Positions 1 to 6,409 of a stretch of 31,811 nt of DNA are shown piece by piece. This DNA comes from Oscillospiraceae bacterium (GTDB lineage: Bacteria; Bacillota; Clostridia; Oscillospirales; Ruminococcaceae): NCBI GenBank assembly GCA_016295145.1, contig JAEDLR010000018.1, forward strand, positions 1-31,811, written 5' to 3'. Positions within the stretch are counted from its first letter, which is position 1; each line of letters begins with the position of its first letter. Both the position numbers and the translations under genes were made by a program. The notes beneath the pieces were generated by a model. It saw only the letters and a list, made by a program, of their open reading frames with translations. It did no database searches and was not told the origin of the DNA.

Positions 1-45
1 CAGGATTTTTGAGTGCTCCTGCTGCGGTTTGATTGTATATGCCAT
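1..45 (-). CDS. 5' end of a gene downstream of ybeY, possibly undecaprenol/diacylglycerol kinase
   Basis: Only the first 15 codons lie inside the window, reading MAYTIKPQQEHSKIL on the minus strand. The ATG at 45-43 overlaps the ybeY stop codon (TGATG), so the two are translationally coupled. In Bacillota the gene after phoH-ybeY is usually dgkA, followed by cdd and era. A short basic/polar N-terminus ahead of membrane helices would fit DgkA, but the visible residues are too few to show it. The identity is an inference from gene order only. Confidence 0.45.
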   Translation of the reverse strand, partial: MAYTIKPQQEHSKIL

Positions 46-554
46 CAGTCCTTATCTCCGGGTGCAACATAGCTGGTATCTCTTGCATAGCCCAACTTTT
101 CCAGCACCGATTCTTCCTTTTCGCGCATCAGACGCTGCTCCAGCGGAGATTTCTCGTGGTCATAGCCCAGCAGATGCAGCATGGAATGGACTGTCAGAAA
201 TGCAATCTCGCGCTCAAGCTGATGGCCGTACATATTGGCTTGCTTGACCGCCATCTCCATAGAAATGACGATATCGCCCAGAACCACAAAGCCGTTTTCG
301 GGATTGATCTCTACCTTGTCGCCCTCGCTCTGGGGGAAAGAAAGCACATCGGTCACGGAATCCTTGTTGCGGCAGGTGCGATTCAGTGCGCGGATCTCGC
401 TGTTGCTGACAAAGGAAACGCTGATCTCAGTATCCCTGTTGAAGCCCTCAGTGGTCAGTACTGCCTGACAGCAGCGGCGGATCAGCAAACGCACGCCCAC
501 CGGGATTTTTACCTGATTCTGATCGTCCTTGATATAAACCTTTAACTTAGCCAT
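45..554 (-). CDS. ybeY: Endoribonuclease YbeY (16S rRNA maturation factor)
   Basis: YbeY is a zinc-dependent single-strand endoribonuclease acting in 16S rRNA 3'-end maturation and ribosome quality control. The 169-residue product is of normal family length and carries the signature metal-binding motif HSMLHLLGYDH at residues 123-133, with H123, H127 and H133 as ligands. It also has the conserved block SVTDVLSFP near residues 66-74. A longer reading to 644 exists, but the ATG at 554 follows GAAAGGAAG at good spacing and begins MAKLKVYI, so I prefer it. The gene overlaps the end of phoH by 8 bases, a classical phoH-ybeY pair, and probably depends on the phoH promoter. Identity is secure from the motif and neighbours. 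Confidence 0.96.
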   Translation of the reverse strand: MAKLKVYIKDDQNQVKIPVGVRLLIRRCCQAVLTTEGFNRDTEISVSFVSNSEIRALNRTCRNKDSVTDVLSFPQSEGDKVEINPENGFVVLGDIVISMEMAVKQANMYGHQLEREIAFLTVHSMLHLLGYDHEKSPLEQRLMREKEESVLEKLGYARDTSYVAPGDKD

Positions 555-1533
555 TTTTTGATTTCTTCCTTTCTCTGAATGTTTGATGATCGTAATTCGC
601 ATATGCGGTAATGATATCCTGTACCAAGTGGTGACGCACAACATCTTTTTCGGAGAAGTGGTGAATGGTGATGCCGTTGACGCTTTTGAGAACCTTCATC
701 GCTTCGATCAATCCCGAGCGTCTGGGGTCAGGCAGATCAATTTGTGTGATATCGCCGGTAATGACCATTTTGCTGCCTGTGCCCAACCGCGTCAGAAACA
801 TCTTGATCTGCTCCGAGGTAGTGTTCTGCGCCTCATCCAGAATGATGAACGCGTCATCCAGTGTGCGCCCGCGCATATAAGCGAGGGGCGCTATCTCAAT
901 GATGTTCTTTTCAAGGTCACGCTGCACATTTTCAGCACCTAGCATATCGTACAGTGCATCGTACAGCGGCCGCAGATAGGGGTCAACCTTGTCCTGTAAA
1001 TCACCAGGCAAAAAGCCGAGCTTTTCGCCGGCCTCCACAGCAGGGCGGGTGAGTATGATACGGCTGATCTCATGGGCCTTCAGTGCCTTTACCGCCATTG
1101 CCACCGCGAGATACGTTTTACCGGTACCGGCAGGGCCGATGCCCAGCACAATGGTATCCTTGGCGATGGCATCCAGATACGCTTTTTGTCCGATTGTCCT
1201 CGGGCGAATGGGTTTGCCTGAAACGGTTACGCTGACAGCGTCCTCGGTCAGCTTCCGGAGATCTGCCGCAGCGCCTTCGGTAACCATAGACATCACATAG
1301 CGCACGGTCTGCTCGTTCAGTGTGCCATTGCTGCGTGCCGATGCAATCAGAGCCTCCATGACACGGGCGGCCTGTGTGAGTCCCGGTTCTTCGCCGCTGA
1401 TCTTGATTACTGTACCACGATTGATGACCATGACCTGAAACTGTCGCTGGATCATATCAATGTGAGAATCATAGCTGCCGAATACCGTAGCAATCAGCTC
1501 ATTGCTGTCAGCATAGATGATTTTTTCTGCCAT
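547..1533 (-). CDS. phoH: PhoH-like ATPase
   Basis: This is a cytosolic P-loop ATPase of the PhoH family, linked to RNA metabolism through its conserved partnership with YbeY; the exact biochemical role is not settled. The 328-residue product has an N-terminal RNA-binding-like region (about 1-95), a Walker A motif GPAGTGKT ending at K139/T140, and a Walker B segment IILDEAQN with D233/E234. An upstream ATG at 1608 would give 353 residues, but it coincides with a TATAAT promoter element. The ATG at 1533 follows AAGGA by about seven bases and begins MAEKIIYADSNE, so I chose it. It lies 107 bases after yqfD, in the order seen in Bacillus, but with its own promoter. Confidence 0.93.
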   Translation of the reverse strand: MAEKIIYADSNELIATVFGSYDSHIDMIQRQFQVMVINRGTVIKISGEEPGLTQAARVMEALIASARSNGTLNEQTVRYVMSMVTEGAAADLRKLTEDAVSVTVSGKPIRPRTIGQKAYLDAIAKDTIVLGIGPAGTGKTYLAVAMAVKALKAHEISRIILTRPAVEAGEKLGFLPGDLQDKVDPYLRPLYDALYDMLGAENVQRDLEKNIIEIAPLAYMRGRTLDDAFIILDEAQNTTSEQIKMFLTRLGTGSKMVITGDITQIDLPDPRRSGLIEAMKVLKSVNGITIHHFSEKDVVRHHLVQDIITAYANYDHQTFRERKKSKNG

Positions 1534-1606
1534 CAAATCCTTGTGCTTTCCTGCAGAAAGCAGACTCCTTTCGTGCCATATCGGCGATACGGCAAATTCT
1601 ATGTTC

Positions 1607-1635
1607 ATTATACCATACTCTGTCCAAAAAAGAAA
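1607..1635 (-). promoter_or_regulatory. Sigma-A-like promoter of phoH-ybeY
   Basis: On the minus strand TATAAT (1612-1607) is preceded by TGG, giving an extended -10. The hexamer 17 bases upstream (1635-1630, TTTCTT) is a poor -35, so the extended -10 probably carries the promoter. Transcription would start near 1600, giving a leader of about 67 bases to the chosen phoH start. This would uncouple phoH-ybeY from the sporulation genes upstream. Confidence 0.6.
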
Positions 1636-1640
1636 TAGTT

Positions 1641-2804
1641 TTATTGCATTTTCACAAAAATTTCGCTTGTTTTTCCGATAACGCCCTCAAAAATATAGTT
1701 GATTTTCAGCGATATACCCAAATCATCAACGGTCTGAATATAGTCTTTGCCCAGAATTGTATCCTCACCGTGGAAATTCTCCTCAAAGCGTAACGCCTCC
1801 TCGTCCTGTATCGTCGCAATTTCCTCTGCTGAAAATACCGCTATGGTGGTTTCCTGCATGGTGTAATTGCATCGTATACGGCAAAAAGGCAGATCGTGAT
1901 CCCACAACGCAAATGGATGGGATTCCTCAATATAAATGAAGTTGCCGTGGGGTTCTTCAAATCCAACCGTCAGCGGAAAGCGTTTGCCAAAGCATTCCAG
2001 ATATTCTGCCGTGTAGGTCTTGCCTTGTACGGTCGTTTCCACGCAAAACGGATGATACAGCGTCAGCGTTTCCTGATAGATGCCCCGAATCTTACCGTCT
2101 GCGTGCCTGAGCCTTGTAATGCCCCGTATATCCTCCGTTACGCCGCTGATCAGGATATCACCCTCCTTGACCGCATCGCCGATTTTCACAGCAGCGGTGC
2201 CGTTGTATACCTGCATATCGGTAATTTGTGCGCTGACAGTTGCGATGTAGTTGGTGGGGATGCGGTCGTTATAGAGTGGCGGTGCCTTGGTTTCTTCCGC
2301 AAGCTCAACGACCAGCCGTCCACCGGTGTGTCGCAGAGAGACCCATTCAATATCAGAGATTTTCAGACGCAGTAGTTGTTCCGCCAGAGTAAAATCAATG
2401 GTATCGTATTCTGCGCCGCGGTAGATGCCGATCTCCTCCATTACCGTCAGCAAATGCGTGTCAGATATGCGTTCGTTCCCGTAAATCTCAATGCTGCGGA
2501 CCGTATGATTGCTCCACCACAAAAAAGCTCCCGCAGGCAGCAATCCCAGCAGCAGACCGTATCGCAGACGCAGCGGTCGCAGCCATAGGCGCCAGCCCTT
2601 TTCTTCCGTGATCTGTACCGTGATATTTTGTTCTGCTGCAATCGCAAAGAATCGCTTGCGGTATACGGGGTGTACCATGCCGTGATACACCGTGCCGCTG
2701 GTCACCTGACGCATACAAGGAATGCCGGCTTTGCGCAACGCATCGCGAAAGGCAGCAATGTTTGTGCCCCTTGCTTCAAATCGAATGTAAGATCGTCCTT
2801 TCAT
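1641..2804 (-). CDS. yqfD: Sporulation protein YqfD
   Basis: YqfD is a membrane-anchored protein of the forespore/mother-cell programme in endospore formers, required for normal sporulation in Bacillus; its mechanism is not established. The 387-residue product has a cytosolic N-terminal segment, one clear transmembrane helix around residues 79-96 (GLLLGLLPAGAFLWW), and a long extracytoplasmic part. The latter starts with a POTRA/FtsQ-like stretch (IEIYGNERISDTHLL) and continues as beta-rich sequence with VKEGDILISG. The start ATG overlaps the yqfC stop (ATGA), so the pair is coupled. The family is normally about 390-400 residues, so the gene looks intact. It ends 32 bases before the phoH promoter -10 region. 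Confidence 0.9.
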   Translation of the reverse strand: MKGRSYIRFEARGTNIAAFRDALRKAGIPCMRQVTSGTVYHGMVHPVYRKRFFAIAAEQNITVQITEEKGWRLWLRPLRLRYGLLLGLLPAGAFLWWSNHTVRSIEIYGNERISDTHLLTVMEEIGIYRGAEYDTIDFTLAEQLLRLKISDIEWVSLRHTGGRLVVELAEETKAPPLYNDRIPTNYIATVSAQITDMQVYNGTAAVKIGDAVKEGDILISGVTEDIRGITRLRHADGKIRGIYQETLTLYHPFCVETTVQGKTYTAEYLECFGKRFPLTVGFEEPHGNFIYIEESHPFALWDHDLPFCRIRCNYTMQETTIAVFSAEEIATIQDEEALRFEENFHGEDTILGKDYIQTVDDLGISLKINYIFEGVIGKTSEIFVKMQ

Positions 2805-3037
2805 CGCAGACCACCGTCAAATTCAATGCTGGCAATGGTACCCTCGATGTGCAGCCCCTCCGCGCCAAAATCGGTGGCAGTCAGATTCTGTCCCCATACA
2901 GCGATATTGTGCTTGGCAGTCTGTAGCTGAACCAGCATTTCGCTGCATTCAAGCAAACGCTTGCAAGGTGTGAAAAAAATATCGGTGTTGCCGATGATCT
3001 GAATGTGATCGTGGGGAAACAGCAGTTTCGCTCCCAT
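2801..3037 (-). CDS. yqfC: Sporulation protein YqfC
   Basis: YqfC is a small YabP/YqfC-family protein encoded with yqfD and transcribed by the mother-cell sigma factor SigE in Bacillus. The 78-residue product has the family's repetitive beta-strand pattern (GNTDIFFTPCKRLLECSE, then IAVWGQNLTATDFGAEGLHIEGTI cut into short strands). GGGAGGATACT lies directly before the ATG at 3037. It overlaps yqfD by four bases. No catalytic residues are expected. Identity rests on size, sequence style and the neighbour yqfD; I am confident of the family. Confidence 0.87.
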   Translation of the reverse strand: MGAKLLFPHDHIQIIGNTDIFFTPCKRLLECSEMLVQLQTAKHNIAVWGQNLTATDFGAEGLHIEGTIASIEFDGGLR

Positions 3038-3076
3038 AGTATCCTCCCGTGCATGATGTGTGATGTGCCTTTCTAC

Positions 3077-3105
3077 AATCTATGGTGTCGGTTCTGAAAC
3101 TATGC
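3077..3105 (-). promoter_or_regulatory. SigE-like promoter for yqfC-yqfD
   Basis: On the minus strand GCATAGT (3105-3099), a 14-base spacer and CATAGATT (3084-3077) match the Bacillus SigE consensus KMATATT-N14-CATACANT at 6 of 7 and 7 of 8 positions. A start near 3069 leaves room for the RBS and ATG of yqfC. The match is seen directly; SigE use is inferred from the known regulon of yqfCD in Bacillus. Confidence 0.5.
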
Positions 3106-3121
3106 AGCACGCGCATACATT
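3093..3121 (+). promoter_or_regulatory. Possible SigE-like promoter for the ylbJ-like gene
   Basis: CATACATT at 3114-3121 is a perfect match to the SigE -10 consensus CATACANT. The expected -35 position 14 bases upstream (3093-3099, TCTGAAA) matches poorly. The -10 lies 32 bases before the ylbJ-like ATG. ylbJ is SigE-controlled in Bacillus, which is the main reason to take the site seriously. Confidence 0.3.
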
Positions 3122-3153
3122 CGTACCACCATATAGAAAGAGGGGAGTGCACC

Positions 3154-4233
3154 ATGTTTGCGGATGTATATCAATGCAGGATCGGGATTCTGCTGCCTGT
3201 CTGTCTTGCTCTGCTGATTCTGCTCTCAACCTGTTGCGCAGAACTTGCCGCGATTTTGTGTCAACAACTTGCATACTGTATGCAGTATTTGATTCCATCT
3301 CTGTATGCAGGTATGCTCATATGCCAGTGGATGGTGTCTGCAGGTGGGCTTCATCTGCTGCAACGGATGATGTCGCGCTTTGGTGTCAACGGAGCCTTGC
3401 TCGGTGTGTATTTGCTCAGCCAGATTGCAGGCTATCCCATCGGTGCTTTGCTACTGTGTAAAATGCGGTACGATGGTCAAATTACCGGCACTGAGGCAAA
3501 ACAGTATGCAACTGTTTGCTTTGGTGCAGGGCCATCTTTTCCGGTAGGGCTTGCAGGTGCGCAGTTGCTACACAGTCCCAAAGCAGGATGGCTGTTGTTT
3601 CTGTGCTGTCTTATTGCCAATGCCGTACTTGCCGCCGTGATGCTCCGCAAAGCATGGTGTACCCCAACAGAATGGATCGAAGCACCGCAGCAGTCAGTTG
3701 TTTCCACTTTGGTGACCTCAGCACAGCATACACTGGAAAGTCTGTGGCAGATCACTGCCACTGTGCTGTTGTTTGGCGTGATTTGTTTTGTTTGTGATGC
3801 AGTGGGTGTCACGCATCTGCTGCAAACTGTGGGCGGTTGCTTCGGCGTCTCTCCCGTGATTACCAAAGCCCTGTTGTATACGCTATGCGATATCACAAAT
3901 CTTCCCAAGCTGTGCAGCGCAGGGATACCCTATCACATATTGCTGCCGTTGCTTGCAGCCTATTGTACTTTTGGCGGAATCTGCGTACATTGCCAATGCT
4001 TGACCCTTGGGGAAGGCTGCGTGTCCCTTGGCAGATTGCTGCTTACTCGTGTCGTTGCAGCATTGCTTGCCGCCCTGATCTGCAGCTTGCTTTTGCCGTT
4101 TTTTCCGCCGCCTGCCAGTATGGATGTATTTTCCAATCAGCCGGTCGTGTCGAAAACAGGTTCTTTATTGCCTGCCCTTTTGATATTTTGCACTGGTTTT
4201 CCCTTATTTTCAAAAAAAGACTGGACAAATTGA
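3154..4233 (+). CDS. YlbJ-like sporulation integral membrane protein
   Basis: This 359-residue polytopic protein resembles sporulation membrane proteins of the YlbJ/SpoVV group in the nucleoside-recognition (Gate) superfamily, proposed to move small molecules such as dipicolinate into the developing spore. About eight hydrophobic segments are visible. The family-typical block is present: LIPSLYAGML near residue 45, then SQIAGYPIGALLLCKM followed by an acidic linker and CFGAGPSFPVG. I chose the ATG at 3154 because GAGGGGAG precedes it; an upstream in-frame ATG at 3082 would sit inside the promoter region. It is divergent from yqfC-yqfD. The subfamily call is less certain than the membrane-protein call. 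Confidence 0.75.
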   Translation: MFADVYQCRIGILLPVCLALLILLSTCCAELAAILCQQLAYCMQYLIPSLYAGMLICQWMVSAGGLHLLQRMMSRFGVNGALLGVYLLSQIAGYPIGALLLCKMRYDGQITGTEAKQYATVCFGAGPSFPVGLAGAQLLHSPKAGWLLFLCCLIANAVLAAVMLRKAWCTPTEWIEAPQQSVVSTLVTSAQHTLESLWQITATVLLFGVICFVCDAVGVTHLLQTVGGCFGVSPVITKALLYTLCDITNLPKLCSAGIPYHILLPLLAAYCTFGGICVHCQCLTLGEGCVSLGRLLLTRVVAALLAALICSLLLPFFPPPASMDVFSNQPVVSKTGSLLPALLIFCTGFPLFSKKDWTN

Positions 4234-4250
4234 AAGAAATATGCTATAAT
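4222..4250 (+). promoter_or_regulatory. Promoter of the zinc-binding protein gene at 4283
   Basis: TGGACA (4222-4227), a 17-base spacer and TATAAT (4245-4250) with an upstream TGC form a strong sigma-A-like promoter. It overlaps the stop codon of the ylbJ-like gene. The following gene is therefore transcribed separately from the sporulation gene. Confidence 0.75.
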
Positions 4251-4282
4251 GAACACAAATCTTTGATACTGAGGTGACCGTA

Positions 4283-4819
4283 ATGGGTTTGTTTGATGTG
4301 TTCTCCAAAGGAGGCAAATATTTCGGTAAGTCGATTGAGCCTCGCTGTGAGTATTGTGAATTTGGAAAGCGTGCCAAAGATGGCGATAAGGTGCTTTGCT
4401 CCAAGAAAGGTCTGGTCAACGGTTCCGACCACTGCCCGAAGTTTATGTATTCGCCTCTGAAGCGTATTCCAGTGAAGCAGATGAAGATGGTCGGCTTCCT
4501 TGAGGGTGACTACGACGAGAAGAACTTTGATGATGAGCCTGACACCGAAAAGGGCGCTAAGGCAAACGGCAAGAAGCAGGAGCAGAAGACAGAATCCAAC
4601 GCACCCGCATCTGTACCTGCCGCAGCACCTACACCCGCACCTGCACCTACACCCGCACCTGCACCTGCACAGGCTGCTGCCAATGATCTTGCAGCACTGG
4701 CCGCCGCTGCAGATGCCGTCCCCGCAGCAGATGACCTTGCTGCTCTGGCTGCCGCCGCAGATGCAGCACCTGATGCAACGGAAGAAACATCGGATGCTTC
4801 TGCATTGTCTGCAATGTAA
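4283..4819 (+). CDS. Conserved four-cysteine protein with Ala/Pro-rich tail
   Basis: I do not recognise a named function. The 178-residue product starts MGLFDVFSKGGKYFGK and has four cysteines (C22, C25, C39, C51) spaced like a zinc ribbon or small treble-clef site, ending CPKFMYSPLKRIP. After residue 75 it turns acidic, then Lys/Gln-rich. From about residue 107 it becomes a low-complexity Pro-Ala tail (repeated APTPAPAP) followed by two near-identical copies of DLAALAAAADA. No signal peptide or membrane helix is visible, so it is probably cytosolic. The ATG at 4283 is better placed after GAGGTGA than the in-frame GTG at 4274. It has its own promoter and a terminator. Confidence 0.8.
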   Translation: MGLFDVFSKGGKYFGKSIEPRCEYCEFGKRAKDGDKVLCSKKGLVNGSDHCPKFMYSPLKRIPVKQMKMVGFLEGDYDEKNFDDEPDTEKGAKANGKKQEQKTESNAPASVPAAAPTPAPAPTPAPAPAQAAANDLAALAAAADAVPAADDLAALAAAADAAPDATEETSDASALSAM

Positions 4820-4842
4820 TCACAGTGTTGAGAGCATGACAA

Positions 4843-4870
4843 AACCCGTACCGGCTGTCCGATACGGGTT
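4843..4870. terminator. Bidirectional hairpin between convergent genes
   Basis: AACCCGTA (4843-4850) pairs with TACGGGTT (4863-4870) around a 12-base loop. Short T-rich tails flank it on both sides (TTCTTTG on plus, TTTTGTC on minus). It lies between the convergent genes ending at 4819 and 4886 and can serve both. Confidence 0.65.
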
Positions 4871-4885
4871 CTTTGTTGCAAAGGG

Positions 4886-5761
4886 TTACAGCAGAAACAA
4901 AGCCAGCGAGAAGGTAAACACCAGCGCAAGCTGAATCACCGCTGCCAGAACGATATTGCCCACACTTGTGCCGCCTGCCTCTGTCAGATTGACATAGAGC
5001 TGTTCGGGTGGCGTCGTTTCCTTTTTTACGCTTTTGATTTTTTTGAGCGCAAAGCGGTAGTAGAAATAATTGCCGAACAAGCAGCAGATCATAGAAAAGG
5101 CAAGGTCAACAATGCTTGTGACATTCACAATCATATGGAAAACCGTGGATTGTGTGTTGAGCCAGTCAAAGGCAATGCCCATCTGTTCGGAAATCACCAA
5201 CAGAGATGACGGCACAGCGATGACAAACTGCAACAGAATGGAAAGCAGCGTCATTGCCCACATTTTGCGGTTGGCAAAGTAAAACTGCGGAAAAAACAGG
5301 CAAGTCAGGTTGAATGAAATCTTTTTGCCGGTGATCTTCATCATGCGGAAGATCGGCAGATAGTAAAAGCGGTTTGTGGCAATGAACGAGGTCATTTCCT
5401 TGACGGTAACGCCGTCCATCTGTTCATTGGGGTCAAGCCCCAGACAAGGGTCATTGTTCATGCGGAAACCGTCATACATGGGGGCTTTAGAAACATCGGT
5501 CATACCGTCACGGGCGCGTTGTGCAGCCTGTTGTTCCATTTCTGCCTGATGCAACGCTTTCTTTTCTTCCTCTTGTTGGTGATGCATCTCCACCTGCCAG
5601 CTGCCGCCACTTTGGTGCAGGGCGTCATTGATGCAGTGCCCCACAGCATGGTAGCAGTCACGATGATACGGCGTGCCGCATTCAGGGCACACAACGATAT
5701 CATCTTGTTCCGTAAATATCTTGTTGCAGGCAATGCAGGTCTGTTCACTGTAATCTATCAT
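4886..5761 (-). CDS. Prokaryotic RING-type zinc-finger membrane protein (DUF2628-like)
   Basis: The 291-residue product begins with a compact Cys/His cluster (C9, C12, C25, C28, H33, C36, H42, C43) in the arrangement of the prokaryotic RING finger family, including VCPECGTPYHRDCY. A Gln/Glu/Ala-rich, probably coiled stretch follows (residues about 60-85), then a C-terminal half with three or four transmembrane helices of DUF2628 character, starting near NLTCLFFPQFYFANRKMW. The zinc domain should face the cytosol. Ubiquitin-ligase activity should not be assumed: such domains in Bacillota have no proven E3 role. The gene is monocistronic, with RBS AAAGGAG before the ATG and its own promoter. 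Confidence 0.78.
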   Translation of the reverse strand: MIDYSEQTCIACNKIFTEQDDIVVCPECGTPYHRDCYHAVGHCINDALHQSGGSWQVEMHHQQEEEKKALHQAEMEQQAAQRARDGMTDVSKAPMYDGFRMNNDPCLGLDPNEQMDGVTVKEMTSFIATNRFYYLPIFRMMKITGKKISFNLTCLFFPQFYFANRKMWAMTLLSILLQFVIAVPSSLLVISEQMGIAFDWLNTQSTVFHMIVNVTSIVDLAFSMICCLFGNYFYYRFALKKIKSVKKETTPPEQLYVNLTEAGGTSVGNIVLAAVIQLALVFTFSLALFLL

Positions 5762-5805
5762 TTGTAAGCTCCTTTGGCAGATGATCCTTTATCGTACTAA
5801 TGGGT

Positions 5806-5834
5806 ATTGTACCATATTTCTCGTATTTGTACAA
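5806..5834 (-). promoter_or_regulatory. Promoter of the RING-type membrane protein gene
   Basis: On the minus strand TTGTAC (5834-5829), 17 bases and TACAAT (5811-5806) with an upstream TGG make a sigma-A-like extended -10 promoter. The leader to the ATG at 5761 is about 38 bases. Confidence 0.65.
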
Positions 5835-5913
5835 GGGGCACTCTTGTAATTTCACAAAAACTTCATCAATTATGCGGAAATAAACCACACTGCAATTTTT
5901 TTTTGAAAAACAC

Positions 5914-5942
5914 TTGCATTTTCGAAATGAATATGCTATACT
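5914..5942 (+). promoter_or_regulatory. Promoter of secG (and probably rnr)
   Basis: TTGCAT (5914-5919), a 17-base spacer and TATACT (5937-5942) preceded by TGC form a good sigma-A-like promoter. The leader to secG is about 50 bases. No second strong promoter is seen before rnr. Confidence 0.75.
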
Positions 5943-5998
5943 TAAGAGGATGTATTATTGGATGTTGTGTCCGTATGGAGTAGAAAGGAACGAAGATT

Positions 5999-6253
5999 AT
6001 GGGAATTATTGAAATTATCGGTGGCATCGTGCTGCTCATTGCTTGTGTGCTGATGATTGTTCTTGGTCTGATGCAGGATCAGAAAACCGACCAGAATATG
6101 GCATCTGCCATTACGGGCGCTGCATATGATTCGCAGTTCAACAAGAACCAGGGCCGCACCAAGGAAGCGATCCTCAAGAAATGGACGCTTTGGCTTGCAA
6201 TTCTTTTCTTTGTTGCAACGCTGGTTGTGACCATTGTGCCTGTGTATCTCTGA
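5999..6253 (+). CDS. secG: Preprotein translocase subunit SecG
   Basis: SecG is the small accessory subunit of the SecYEG protein-export channel in the cytoplasmic membrane. The 84-residue product has the family layout: an N-terminal transmembrane helix (about residues 4-24, IIGGIVLLIACVLMIVLGLM), a polar loop with FNKNQGRTKEAILKK, and a second helix (about 63-82). GAAAGGAACGAAG precedes the ATG at good spacing. In Bacillota secG is often followed by rnr, as here. The length is typical. Confidence 0.92.
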   Translation: MGIIEIIGGIVLLIACVLMIVLGLMQDQKTDQNMASAITGAAYDSQFNKNQGRTKEAILKKWTLWLAILFFVATLVVTIVPVYL

Positions 6254-6262
6254 TGACGCTTG

Positions 6263-6302
6263 AACGCTCTGTGTTCTATGGGAATGCAGAGCGTTTTATT
6301 AT
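6263..6302 (+). terminator. Hairpin terminator or attenuator after secG
   Basis: AACGCTCTG (6263-6271) pairs perfectly with CAGAGCGTT (6287-6295), followed by TTATTATA. It lies in the secG-rnr gap. If it is only partly efficient it would set the secG:rnr ratio. Confidence 0.7.
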
Positions 6303-6308
6303 AGGAAA

Positions 6309-6360
6309 CACCGCACAAAGCCCACCTGACGGTCTGGTGGCGCATTTTCGTTGTGCGGTG
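6309..6360 (+). repeat. Two-tier inverted repeat in the rnr leader
   Basis: CACCGCACAA (6309-6318) and TTGTGCGGTG (6351-6360) form a perfect 10-bp stem. A second stem CCACC/GGTGG (6322-6326 with 6336-6340) is nested inside. There is no T-run after it, so it is not a normal terminator. It could be a structured leader of rnr or a copy of a small dispersed repeat. Confidence 0.6.
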
Positions 6361-6409
6361 CTGCCCATACTATTTGAAAGGAGTGCCGTTTGAGAAAGCG
6401 GCAGCGATT

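Noticed and set aside
1534..1608. N-terminal extension of PhoH from the ATG at 1608
   Set aside because: That ATG is part of the TATAAT-ATG of the phoH promoter and would be at or before the transcription start.
4886..5761. Idea of a bacterial ubiquitin-like conjugation system around the RING protein
   Set aside because: No E1-, E2- or ubiquitin-like gene lies nearby; the neighbours are secG and the Ala/Pro-tail protein.
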